NCBI GenBank assembly: GCA_015232795.1
Contig: JADFYX010000065.1
Coordinates: forward strand, 1-10,905
Length of the DNA: 10,905 nt
Direction of reading: 5' to 3'
DNA from: Magnetococcales bacterium
Lineage (GTDB): Bacteria; Pseudomonadota; Magnetococcia; Magnetococcales; JADFYX01
Made by a program: the position numbers and the translations under genes
Notes under the pieces: generated by a model
The model's database searches: none
The model's input: the letters and a program-made list of their open reading frames with translations, nothing else
Told to the model about the DNA's origin: nothing
Part shown: piece after piece, positions 1-6,691 of the stretch
Layout of the letters: every line of letters begins with the position of its first letter
Numbering within the stretch: the first letter of the stretch is position 1

Positions 1-1156
1 CAAGACGTTTTGCCTCTTTATTGTTTACCCGGTAAAATGAAGATAGATAAACCTCATTGGCTGTCTCTGCCGATTTTACAACAACGACATAAGATTGATT
101 ATTGCTATACAAAAGCAGAGCATTACGCCCTTTATGCTGGACCAATCGCCCTTTTTCTATAACTTCTGGCAGCATGATATAGTCCTTATCCGTTAATTCT
201 GGATGCCTGACCAACTGCTTTTCTAAAGTGTCACGAGACAAAGCCACAACTGGCTGTTTAGCCTTAATCGCCTTTGCAATATCATCACTCAACACCCCAA
301 CCGGGAAATGGGCTTGAGGTTTGGCTAGCCAAGTCTTATAAGCAGGGCTATCTACCATACTTTTAACCGTAGCAAGGGCTGTTTTTGGAGTTGCATCATT
401 AAGCTTGTCAATCATGGTGTTTAACACCGCAGTTCGTCGTTCCTGACCAGGATTTGTATCCCAACCGGGATCAATGCCCACAGGTACTTGGATTTTTTTA
501 CCTGTACGACGATTGATCCAATCTCGCCGTTCTATCTTTGGTGCTTTACTCACACCACCAAGCCTCTCCATTTCCCGGCCTGTAATAGCCCTTAGACGGC
601 ATTTGCAGCCCCAACCGTTAGGCGGAGTATGAGTTTGCCAGAAAGAGTGTGAGACGGGCAATACAAGCCCTTTGAATGCTACATGCTCTTTACGATGGTT
701 TTGTGATGGCCCAAGAGAGTAAAGCAGATATGGGTGGGTTTTCTGGTTGCGTTCAAAACGCTTCCACTGCCCAGCAGCTCTGGCGGTACGCATGTTGGTT
801 TGATAAATGGTTTTTAGCCGTCTTGGGCTACCCAGTTGCACCAGACTTTTTTCCCCGGTTTTGGGGTCGGTCATTTCTTGCTCACCCCACCAGCCAGCTT
901 TACCCAGCTTGGGCATCATCTCTTTTTTAAACCAGGCTAAAGTTTTACCTTGGGCCAGGGCTTTTGTCGCATCGTCCTTGATGGTTTTAAGAAGGTCCAA
1001 CTCCATAGCTTTAGCAACTGTAAAGCTATTTGCATGCTCATCTCGCCAAACATCAAGATGGTTAAAACCAACCTTTAAACCCTTGGCTTCAAAAAAATCC
1101 AACGCATCCTTAGGAGGTGGGCCGGGAAAGGTAAAACCGGGTTTATCCTTCGCCAT
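1..1156 (-). CDS. Phage head morphogenesis protein, Mu F/gp30-like (3' end beyond window)
   Basis: This is an open frame of 385 codons that runs off the left edge, so the C-terminus is missing. Residues 16-90 (PKDALDFFEAKGLKVGF, then DVWRDEHANSFTVAKAM, then a GWWG at 88-91) read like the N-terminus of Mu F-like/SPP1 gp7-like minor head proteins. These proteins sit on or inside the portal vertex and help procapsid assembly. The family's Cys/His signature is at 170-186 (H170, H176, PPNGWGCKC with C184 and C186). Residues about 287-385 look like a separate C-terminal domain (VVALSRDTLEKQ, RHPEL, Y-LP, then VVVVKSAE and YLSSFYR) resembling the PBECR nuclease-like domains often fused to such proteins. 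ATG at 1156 overlaps the portal gene by 14 bases and has only a weak GGTG-type ribosome site, so translational coupling is likely. The family call is firm; the tail domain is recalled from pattern only. Confidence 0.9.
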   Translation of the reverse strand, partial: MAKDKPGFTFPGPPPKDALDFFEAKGLKVGFNHLDVWRDEHANSFTVAKAMELDLLKTIKDDATKALAQGKTLAWFKKEMMPKLGKAGWWGEQEMTDPKTGEKSLVQLGSPRRLKTIYQTNMRTARAAGQWKRFERNQKTHPYLLYSLGPSQNHRKEHVAFKGLVLPVSHSFWQTHTPPNGWGCKCRLRAITGREMERLGGVSKAPKIERRDWINRRTGKKIQVPVGIDPGWDTNPGQERRTAVLNTMIDKLNDATPKTALATVKSMVDSPAYKTWLAKPQAHFPVGVLSDDIAKAIKAKQPVVALSRDTLEKQLVRHPELTDKDYIMLPEVIEKGRLVQHKGRNALLLYSNNQSYVVVVKSAETANEVYLSSFYRVNNKEAKRL

Positions 1157-2693
1157 CACCAACACCACTGGCGATAAAGCTAGCCGTTGCCAGATTATCT
1201 GTTAGAGCAGTAGAATCCAACTCAGCCACAATTTTATCCAGATCATCCCGAAACGCTTCTAACGATTCCGCACTGTTTGCCAACTCTTGAATTGGGTTGA
1301 TAACAGGCTCTAACAGGGGTTTCCAATCTCCCATATGCTCATCTACCAGACCATCCACATCATCATGGTCAGCTTCACTTTTTGCAGTGGCAGTGCCACA
1401 ACCAGGGCAAGCTTTTTTATGGCTAAATTTACTAGCAGCCACAGCAGGATTAACCGGACCTAAAACCGCCTCGTCTTCATCCGGTACCGGAATGCCAGTT
1501 GTTTCATAAGCCCATTTTGCAGGTATAGGCAAAACGGTTGAAAGCGTACTTACCCCCGTGGCAAAACTGGCTAAATCTGCCAACTCCCGTACATCAAAAA
1601 CAAACCGTGGTGCACGTCTGGGATCGGTTATTGTGGTGTTGAGCACAGACAAGGGATAAACCAAATCACGGGTTAACGTACTACCTACCTGGCGCACGTC
1701 TGAGACTAATAGATCTTTACGAACTTCATTATGAACATTGCCCAGGGCGTTGGTTGATGATTTACCATCGGCCTGACTAGTAAGAGTACCGCCAACAACA
1801 ATTTTAGATACTGTTTTTTCGCACCATGACATGGCAAATTCAAAAGGATCTTCCTTGCCTTTTGCAGCCTCTTTAAACTCAATCTCCATGCCCATAGGAA
1901 TAATACCAGCAGCTTTTCTACCCAAGGTAGTTACAGCTTGTAAAAGGGTGTTCTTCTGTTTATCTGTTGCCCCTTCACTGTATTTACCCAACCTAACCGG
2001 ATGACCATAAATATCAAGAAGCTCGGAAAATTCAGTAATTGCAAATCCCTTCAGAAGATAAACACCAGCCAAAGAACGCAGCAAACCAGACCGGGCAAGA
2101 TAGCCAGACCGGGCTTTGTGTATATGTTTTATCCAGCCAAAAGGGTTGAGTTCCTGCCCGACCTCCGATTTATCCTTCAAGCGGATCTCAGTGAGGGAGC
2201 CAGTCGGAACCATAAACCAATCGTTAGGTCGCCAATGCACAGTGTCGATATTCCACTGTTTACCAAATTGACCCCATTCTAGCTCTAAACAAGAAAAACC
2301 CTGCCCAACGGCGTTGAGCATATTAAGAATTACATCCTCAAAATCAGGGATTGACACGATCAATTCTTGCACAAGTTCTGCGGCTTTTTTTTCTGCTGAG
2401 CTAGCATTTGCAGGGGGTTCAATGGACCATCCAAGGGTTAATGCTGCCCGTCTGCGTTTGGAGAGTTCACTACCAAGATGGGGGTCTCGTTCTTCCATAT
2501 CAGAAAAAAGTTGCGCCTGGGCGGTAATATCACCCTCATCAGCCTCTTTAAAAATCCGCATTACCTTACCAGGGGTAAGGCCATCAGCAGGATGTATGGT
2601 AAAATCCCTCTCGATCTCACCCAGTTTTGCTGTTTGGGGTTTTGTCAACTTTTCAGCCACAATTGGCTTGCCGTGCTTATCCACAATAGCCAT
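1143..2693 (-). CDS. Portal protein, DUF935 / Mu gp29-like
   Basis: 516 residues, close to the roughly 510 of Mu gp29. It starts MAIVDKHGKPI and has the family hallmarks: a DMEERDPHLGSELSKRR stretch near residue 66, followed by LTLGWSIEPP, then LEWGQFGKQW and W-PNDWF in the first third, and SDVRQVGSTLTRDLVYPL about two thirds along. The portal forms the ring at one vertex of the head through which the terminase pumps DNA. A CPGCG motif in the C-terminal region is a lone cysteine pair with no obvious partner, so metal binding there is unproven. The start ATG overlaps the terminase stop by one base (TAATG), and GGGAGG lies 8 bases upstream, which fixes the start. The order terminase-portal-F head protein is the Mu order. 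I see no frameshift. Confidence 0.94.
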   Translation of the reverse strand: MAIVDKHGKPIVAEKLTKPQTAKLGEIERDFTIHPADGLTPGKVMRIFKEADEGDITAQAQLFSDMEERDPHLGSELSKRRRAALTLGWSIEPPANASSAEKKAAELVQELIVSIPDFEDVILNMLNAVGQGFSCLELEWGQFGKQWNIDTVHWRPNDWFMVPTGSLTEIRLKDKSEVGQELNPFGWIKHIHKARSGYLARSGLLRSLAGVYLLKGFAITEFSELLDIYGHPVRLGKYSEGATDKQKNTLLQAVTTLGRKAAGIIPMGMEIEFKEAAKGKEDPFEFAMSWCEKTVSKIVVGGTLTSQADGKSSTNALGNVHNEVRKDLLVSDVRQVGSTLTRDLVYPLSVLNTTITDPRRAPRFVFDVRELADLASFATGVSTLSTVLPIPAKWAYETTGIPVPDEDEAVLGPVNPAVAASKFSHKKACPGCGTATAKSEADHDDVDGLVDEHMGDWKPLLEPVINPIQELANSAESLEAFRDDLDKIVAELDSTALTDNLATASFIASGVGDGEG

Positions 2694-4375
2694 TAAAATA
2701 CCCTCCCAAAATCCATATCATCCTCTTCATAATCATCATCGTCTGGATCACCACCCCGGCCCGGTACTGGGGTAAATTCATAACTACCAGCCCCACCTTT
2801 AACCGCACCCTGCCACAACATTTCCAAACAATCTGGTCCATCGTCATGGTCAGCATTGGGCCATTGTGATAGCTGGGAGATAAGGGTCTGATGGGCTGCA
2901 TTAAATCTAATATCCCCATCAGAGATAGGCATCTCCAACATTTCAATGCGTAGATCTTTATCAACGTGGGGAATAACCGGAAAGGCTGCTAAAGGCAGAC
3001 CAGCCTTATGAGCTGCTTTTGCAATATTACGGCGAAAATCTTCTTGAAACTGTACCGCCTCAATAAACCAAGCTACACAGCGGTAGTTACGTTGAAACTG
3101 GATGATTTTTTCAATCTGCTTGGATGTAACTCGCTTGCGGATCGAAGCCTCGACGATATGGAGCTGCATAGAATCCCGGTCCAACCCACCCACCAAAATA
3201 GCAGATGGATCACGGCCCCGGCCTTTTTTGCCCAGGGAGGGGTCCAACGCACCAAAATATATCCACTTGCTGCTGTTTTGCGTCCAATAGGTCAGCTTTT
3301 GAAAAGGGCTGTTTTCGTTGGATGGAGCATTTTGATATTCACTATTAAAAGAGGCTTGCCCAACCCGGATTTTTTTCTCCATAAGATAGAGCAGTGGCCT
3401 TTTATCAGGCCAGCTAACTACTGCTCCAGCATTCATAGCTGCACGATTTCTACTATAAAATTTCCTGGCAGCAGCTTTGCTATCGTTACGGTAGATTTCC
3501 TCCCACTTCTCCCATATTTCACTGTTGCCTGGTGGTGTTATCAATGCCCGAAAAGTCGCAGAAAGCCAGGAAGGGTTTAGCTGGATACGCACCAACACCG
3601 AATCCCAGTGCAAAATGGTTCCCACATAAATGATATCAAACTTCTCTCCAGCCTCACCAAGAGCGTCTACAGCCTCATTTACCCACTTTTGCAACCTATC
3701 CCTTTGCTGAGGATTACGGACTGTCAAATCGTTCTCCAGATCATCCAACAAAACCAAATCCGGCCTTTGGGGTCCATGCTTCAAGCCACGTACTTTTTGC
3801 CCAGCTCCACGAGCATGAATTTTAATGCCAGACCGGGTAATAATAACCCCCTCACGCCAGACACTACCTACACCACAAGCCTCTGGAAAATCAGAGGCTA
3901 GTTGAGGGTTGGATTCAAGCTCCACCTTTATGGCTTCGACTACAGAAGCAGCTTGCTCCCAGGTATCCATGATGTAGAGGATATATTTTTTCTTTTTTCT
4001 GACGATACACCACAAGACAAAAATCAAAAGATAGGTGCTTTTTGCCTCGCCACGTGGTGCAGCAACGGCATAAGAACAACTCTCAATATCATCCAAAATT
4101 TCCGGGAAACGTTTAGCCAGCCAGAATTGAAAACGGCTAGGCTTTACCTTGATAGATTTACCGTCTGGTCTGGTTTTATCCCGGAGATAGTGGGGAAAAT
4201 AGGCTTTGGCAAAATATAAAAAATCTTTTGCTGCTTTTTTACTGCGAGATATTTTTGCTTTAGGGTCAGGATCAAATCCAGAAGCATGGGCATCAATCTG
4301 CTGGACCATGGTATCACGAAAAGAGGCAAGCTCTTTTCTGAATTGTAGACGGCTCATTTTGTCAGAGCTAGCCAT
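2693..4375 (-). CDS. Terminase large subunit (packaging ATPase/nuclease)
   Basis: 560 residues. It is the motor that translocates DNA into the head and cuts it at a headful. ATPase motifs: a Walker A variant APRGEAKST at 106-114, Walker B LVLLDDLE at 207-214 with E214 as the likely catalytic glutamate, and motif III YVGT at 250-253. RNase H-like nuclease: D378 in FGALDPS, E439 in WFIEAVQF, and an acidic cluster HDDGPD at 510-515. The C-terminal half resembles the terminase group carrying the WPNADHDDGPD signature more than classical Mu gp28. The tail (543-556) is strongly acidic (DPDDDDYEEDDMD), followed by GRVF. ATG at 4375 overlaps the DUF1804 gene by 8 bases and has GAGG about 6 bases upstream. 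In Mu-type phages this enzyme also cuts host DNA flanking the integrated genome; that is knowledge of the group and is not visible here. Confidence 0.95.
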   Translation of the reverse strand: MASSDKMSRLQFRKELASFRDTMVQQIDAHASGFDPDPKAKISRSKKAAKDFLYFAKAYFPHYLRDKTRPDGKSIKVKPSRFQFWLAKRFPEILDDIESCSYAVAAPRGEAKSTYLLIFVLWCIVRKKKKYILYIMDTWEQAASVVEAIKVELESNPQLASDFPEACGVGSVWREGVIITRSGIKIHARGAGQKVRGLKHGPQRPDLVLLDDLENDLTVRNPQQRDRLQKWVNEAVDALGEAGEKFDIIYVGTILHWDSVLVRIQLNPSWLSATFRALITPPGNSEIWEKWEEIYRNDSKAAARKFYSRNRAAMNAGAVVSWPDKRPLLYLMEKKIRVGQASFNSEYQNAPSNENSPFQKLTYWTQNSSKWIYFGALDPSLGKKGRGRDPSAILVGGLDRDSMQLHIVEASIRKRVTSKQIEKIIQFQRNYRCVAWFIEAVQFQEDFRRNIAKAAHKAGLPLAAFPVIPHVDKDLRIEMLEMPISDGDIRFNAAHQTLISQLSQWPNADHDDGPDCLEMLWQGAVKGGAGSYEFTPVPGRGGDPDDDDYEEDDMDFGRVF

Positions 4376-4871
4376 GACTAACCTCTAACTCTTGACCAAA
4401 TTCAGTAATATACTTAACAAAAATACTAGCTGCTTCAACATCTTTTTGCAGTAAAAAGTCACCAAACCTTTGTAGGGTGGTAGTAGCTACAGCTAGCTCG
4501 CTTAGCTTGGGTGATCCTTTGGAAGCTGCCCCCATCATCTTGTCAAATGTGCTGGCTAAAGAGGCTAAAGCTGCCGCCTGTTTTTCTGGGGATAGATCTT
4601 TTTCATTTACTTTTAGAGCTTCAAGGACTTGAGTATGAAAAGGAATATAATCTGATACCAGTTTTTCAATAAGTAAATCGTGGGGCAGACCTGCTAAAGC
4701 TGCATTTTTACGTGCTGCCTCCCAATCATCACCATTGTTTCTTGCAGATCGTTTCCAATTTCTTGCGGTACTAAGAGGAACGCCACCCCTTTTTGCAGCG
4801 TCTTTCAAAGACCGTCTAGCAAAAACAAAATCATTACGGACCCTATCCTTTTGGTCCAAGCTATGTGCCAC
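4368..4871 (-). CDS. DUF1804 family protein, candidate small terminase subunit
   Basis: 167 residues starting with GTG (MAHSLDQKDRVRND). The N-terminal helix-turn-helix (LKDAAKRGGVPLSTARNWKR, about residues 22-41), followed by GDDWEAARK, is the DUF1804 pattern. These proteins lie just upstream of the large terminase in BcepMu-type phages and probably act as the DNA-recognising small terminase; that role is inferred from position and the DNA-binding fold. The rest is helical (LSPEKQAAALASLASTFDKMM, then SELAVATTTLQRFGDFL), which suits oligomerisation. The GTG at 4871 overlaps the previous stop as TAGTG, and GGGGA lies about 8 bases upstream. The family's usual MAH start supports this choice. 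Confidence 0.85.
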   Translation of the reverse strand: MAHSLDQKDRVRNDFVFARRSLKDAAKRGGVPLSTARNWKRSARNNGDDWEAARKNAALAGLPHDLLIEKLVSDYIPFHTQVLEALKVNEKDLSPEKQAAALASLASTFDKMMGAASKGSPKLSELAVATTTLQRFGDFLLQKDVEAASIFVKYITEFGQELEVSHG

Positions 4872-5092
4872 TATAATATCCCCATCCTTGTTTTAATGTA
4901 GGCTGTAGCAAATCCTGCCACACCTCCCATGACTGTGCTTTTCATCTCTACATTTCGCAGACGATTATCAATCCTATCTAGCTTTTTGCCTTGTATCTGT
5001 TGGGCTGTCGCTATGCCGTTTACATCACCTCTAAGCTCACCAAGCTCGTGGGATATTTGCAGTAAAACTGCGTTGGTGTTGATGTCACTCAT
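4871..5092 (-). CDS. Small phage protein, coiled coil plus C-terminal hydrophobic segment
   Basis: 73 residues with no catalytic motif. Residues 7-52 form a heptad-like helix (VLLQISHELGELRGDVNGI, then GKKLDRIDNRLRNVEMK). The C-terminal part (STVMGGVAGFATAYIKTRMGIL) is moderately hydrophobic and glycine-rich and could be a weak membrane or membrane-associated helix. This layout recalls XhlA-like or other small accessory proteins encoded between holin and terminase genes. The place matches Mu gp25/gp26, whose roles are poorly known. It is joined at both ends by one- or two-base overlaps (TGATG upstream, TAGTG downstream), with GAGG 7 bases before the ATG. A role in lysis or early head assembly is a guess. 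Confidence 0.72.
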   Translation of the reverse strand: MSDINTNAVLLQISHELGELRGDVNGIATAQQIQGKKLDRIDNRLRNVEMKSTVMGGVAGFATAYIKTRMGIL

Positions 5093-5310
5093 CAGGTGCC
5101 CTCATATTTTTGCTGACAGCTAATACACCGCTTAGCTGTCGGTTGTACTGCAATACGTGCCTTTGGAATATCAGCCTCACAATCGATACAGAGTCGCTGC
5201 CCATCATCATCAACAACGACTCTGGCCGAGTCTTGACGCTGCAAAGCAGTGTCAATGGCCCTTGCTCGATCTTGTTCTTCTAGCTTGCTGGCGTGGTCTG
5301 CGTCATCCAT
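5092..5310 (-). CDS. TraR/DksA-type C4 zinc finger protein
   Basis: 72 residues. The C-terminal half carries C41-x2-C44 and C62-x2-C65 in the family arrangement (LCIDCEADIPKAR followed by AKRCISCQ). The N-terminus is a short acidic helix (MDDADHASKLEEQDRARAID). Small phage relatives of TraR bind the RNA polymerase secondary channel and mimic DksA with ppGpp; the conserved DxxDxA-like acidic tip at residues 2-6 (DDADHA) is consistent with this. It lies 3 bases after the holin gene and has AAGGA about 10 bases upstream of ATG. In the late operon it could tune host or phage transcription, but the direct effect is inferred. Confidence 0.88.
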   Translation of the reverse strand: MDDADHASKLEEQDRARAIDTALQRQDSARVVVDDDGQRLCIDCEADIPKARIAVQPTAKRCISCQQKYEGT

Positions 5311-5313
5311 GAG

Positions 5314-5805
5314 TTAGCTATCCTTGGGGGACGCAATCAATTCTTGGTTTGGTTTTTGAAATTTTGCCCTTACACCTTGGAAAAATATTTTAAAAAACCG
5401 CATTAAACCAAGAGTTGAAACAAGTATCCCAAGTATTGCAAATTCAAACCATAACGGCGCACCCTCATACCCCATTGCTTTCCAGCCACTTAACATATTT
5501 GGCTGGGTATATGGAACAAAATGAGCCAAGAAAACCCCTATAAAGACTATAATCAACAGCTCATCTGCGATTGTCCCATCACGGTTTTTAAGGACTTGCA
5601 TGTCATAATCGTTGTCTCTTGTAGCTTCCGTTTGTAGCCGTTCAGCCTTTGTAGTCCACTTTACAATTTCAAAATTTTGCTTTGCTTTTTGCAGTTCGAT
5701 AGCTGCCTCAACCTTAGCGGTTTTCCGAGCTTGCCACTGCCCAGCTATCTCGGCTGCTGGTTTTGCAATAACATCTATTATTGCTGTTATAGGATTCCAA
5801 CCCAT
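5314..5805 (-). CDS. Holin-like membrane protein (GTA_holin_3TM type)
   Basis: 163 residues. It begins with a short amphipathic helix (MGWNPITAIIDVIAKPAAEIAG), followed by a long charged helix at about 25-72 rich in A, K, E and Q. Two membrane segments follow: LLIIVFIGVFLAHFVPY (83-99) and about 118-141 (LWFEFAILGILVSTLGLMRFF). The order of helix, charged stalk and C-terminal hairpin matches the holin group of gene transfer agents and many temperate phages. Holins open the inner membrane so that lysozyme reaches the wall. It directly follows lysozyme (1 base between stop and start), which supports the lysis role. GGAGAGG lies upstream of the ATG. I see no separate Rz/Rz1 pair. Confidence 0.8.
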   Translation of the reverse strand: MGWNPITAIIDVIAKPAAEIAGQWQARKTAKVEAAIELQKAKQNFEIVKWTTKAERLQTEATRDNDYDMQVLKNRDGTIADELLIIVFIGVFLAHFVPYTQPNMLSGWKAMGYEGAPLWFEFAILGILVSTLGLMRFFKIFFQGVRAKFQKPNQELIASPKDS

Positions 5806-5806
5806 A

Positions 5807-6250
5807 TCAGACCTCTCCTGTTAGCATCATTTGTGATAGACGAGTAGCACGAACACCAACCTGCTTTGCCCACTTAGAATCAAGCATCTCTTCAGAGGCT
5901 GTCTGCCAATCTGAAACACGCACAGCAGAAAGCATATTTTTGAATTTCAAAAACCGGGAAATACCCAAGTTGAAACACATATCAACCAGAACACTTTTCC
6001 GTACATCGTCCATCTCATCAAAACTGGCAAAAACACCCCGTAATTCACTAATCACCCGGTTGATATCGTTAGCGAGAAAAAAATCCGACTCAGCATCAGT
6101 GATACCAATATCCTCTATGTTCCGGCCCACACCGATAGTGAGCTTGCCAGCAGAGCATTTGTAAGGCTTAAGCCTTACACCTTCATGCTTTTTAAGCTGA
6201 GCAATCAACTGCGATGGGTCACCAATTGTGATATCAATTTGATCAAGCAT
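5807..6250 (-). CDS. Endolysin, T4-type lysozyme (GH24)
   Basis: 147 residues from ATG at 6250. The active site is clear: E23 in LKKHEGVRLKPY, C32 in YKCSAGKLT, and T38 before the IGVGRN strand. The spacing (9 and 6) equals that of T4 lysozyme E11, D20 and T26, so the aspartate position is a cysteine, a substitution known in a branch of this family. MCFNLG and WAKQVGVRATR, both typical of the C-terminal lobe, are present. A GTG at 6259 would add three residues, but the AGGG at 6260-6263 would then touch the start. For the ATG at 6250 it sits about 8 bases away, so I prefer the ATG. There is no signal peptide or SAR segment, so export should depend on the holin. This is the first gene of the late operon. 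Confidence 0.95.
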   Translation of the reverse strand: MLDQIDITIGDPSQLIAQLKKHEGVRLKPYKCSAGKLTIGVGRNIEDIGITDAESDFFLANDINRVISELRGVFASFDEMDDVRKSVLVDMCFNLGISRFLKFKNMLSAVRVSDWQTASEEMLDSKWAKQVGVRATRLSQMMLTGEV

Positions 6251-6280
6251 TTTATGCACCCTAAATGTTTAGTAATGGGA

Positions 6281-6341
6281 CATCATTATACAAAAGGTAA
6301 GATAGGGAGTTTTAATTGGTAATAATTCAGGAAGGGCTTCC
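6281..6341 (-). promoter_or_regulatory. Putative late promoter, Mor/C-activated type
   Basis: On the minus strand a perfect TATAAT lies at 6290-6285, about 35 bases before the lysozyme start. At 16-18 base spacing the sequence is AT-rich (AAAACT, TAAAAC) and unlike TTGACA. A missing -35 box is usual for Mor- and C-dependent promoters of Mu. The expected start point is near 6278. Upstream lie ATTACCAAT (6317-6325), symmetric at its ends and at about -39 to -47, and GGAAG-CC-CTTCC (6330-6341) at about -52 to -63. In Mu the activator binds a dyad just upstream of -33. Which of the two is the site here is inference. Confidence 0.6.
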
Positions 6342-6349
6342 GCAGTCAG

Positions 6350-6386
6350 AAAAACAAAACGCCCTAGAAGCTAATCTAAGGCGTTT
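6350..6386 (-). terminator. Rho-independent terminator of the middle operon
   Basis: Arms at 6357-6368 and 6375-6386 form a 12-pair stem with a 6-base loop. On the minus strand all pairs close (one G-U), and the stem is followed by TTTTGTTTTTC. On the plus strand the same stem has a C-A mismatch and no T tract, so it acts on minus-strand transcripts. It lies after the last middle-operon ORF and before the late promoter, separating the two transcription units. Confidence 0.9.
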
Positions 6387-6417
6387 CTTGGTGTTCTGGG
6401 GTGTCTGTTTAGCCGGG

Positions 6418-6483
6418 TTAAGTGGTGGTAACAGCTTTTGGTGGGCCTTTGAAGTAGTATTCTTTACCCTCGTTAGTGGTCAC
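6418..6483 (-). CDS. Candidate 21-residue ORF coupled to the preceding gene
   Basis: GTG at 6483 overlaps the stop of the 62-residue gene as GTGA, the same kind of junction seen between gemA and mor. The peptide starts MTTNEGKEYYFKGPP and ends in three threonines; it has no known motif. There is no close Shine-Dalgarno sequence, so it would depend on reinitiation. It ends about 30 bases before the terminator stem. It may be a chance frame or a leftover of a longer gene. Confidence 0.3.
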   Translation of the reverse strand: MTTNEGKEYYFKGPPKAVTTT

Positions 6484-6668
6484 AGGTTTACTGTGATGTC
6501 CTCATTGTAAGGATCTTCCTCATGCCTGTTGTCTTCGATCCACTCCTGTGCCCACTCTTCCTGATCGTCGTCGGACATATCATTCCAACCAGGTGGAAAA
6601 AGATGAGGCTCTAAATAAAAAGTCTGATGGATATCGACTGATATTGTCCCCTTATCAATTTTTGACAT
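6480..6668 (-). CDS. Small acidic protein of unknown function
   Basis: 62 residues, strongly acidic in the second half (MSDDDQEEWAQEWIEDNRHEED). A short aromatic N-terminal part (ISVDIHQTFYLEPHLFPPGW) precedes it. It has the strongest ribosome site in the window (AAAGGAGGAGG, 5 bases before ATG), so it should be made in quantity relative to its neighbours. It follows the PAPS-reductase-like gene by about 23 bases, in the same operon. Small acidic phage proteins can act as DNA mimics or as inhibitors of host enzymes, but nothing here shows that. I do not recognise a family. Confidence 0.75.
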   Translation of the reverse strand: MSKIDKGTISVDIHQTFYLEPHLFPPGWNDMSDDDQEEWAQEWIEDNRHEEDPYNEDITVNL

Positions 6669-6691
6669 CGTTTCCTCCTCCTTTGTGGCGA

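Noticed and set aside
3008..3580. Plus-strand frame of 190 codons
   Set aside because: It lies wholly antisense to the terminase gene, shows no family pattern and has no ribosome site; the terminase motifs explain this DNA.
6330..6341. GGAAG-CC-CTTCC as a hairpin
   Set aside because: A 2-base loop is too tight for an RNA hairpin; it makes more sense as a DNA-binding dyad, so it is listed with the promoter.
6316..6510. Plus-strand frame of 64 codons across the terminator
   Set aside because: It starts in the late promoter region and reads through the hairpin; no neighbour is on the plus strand and no motif is present.
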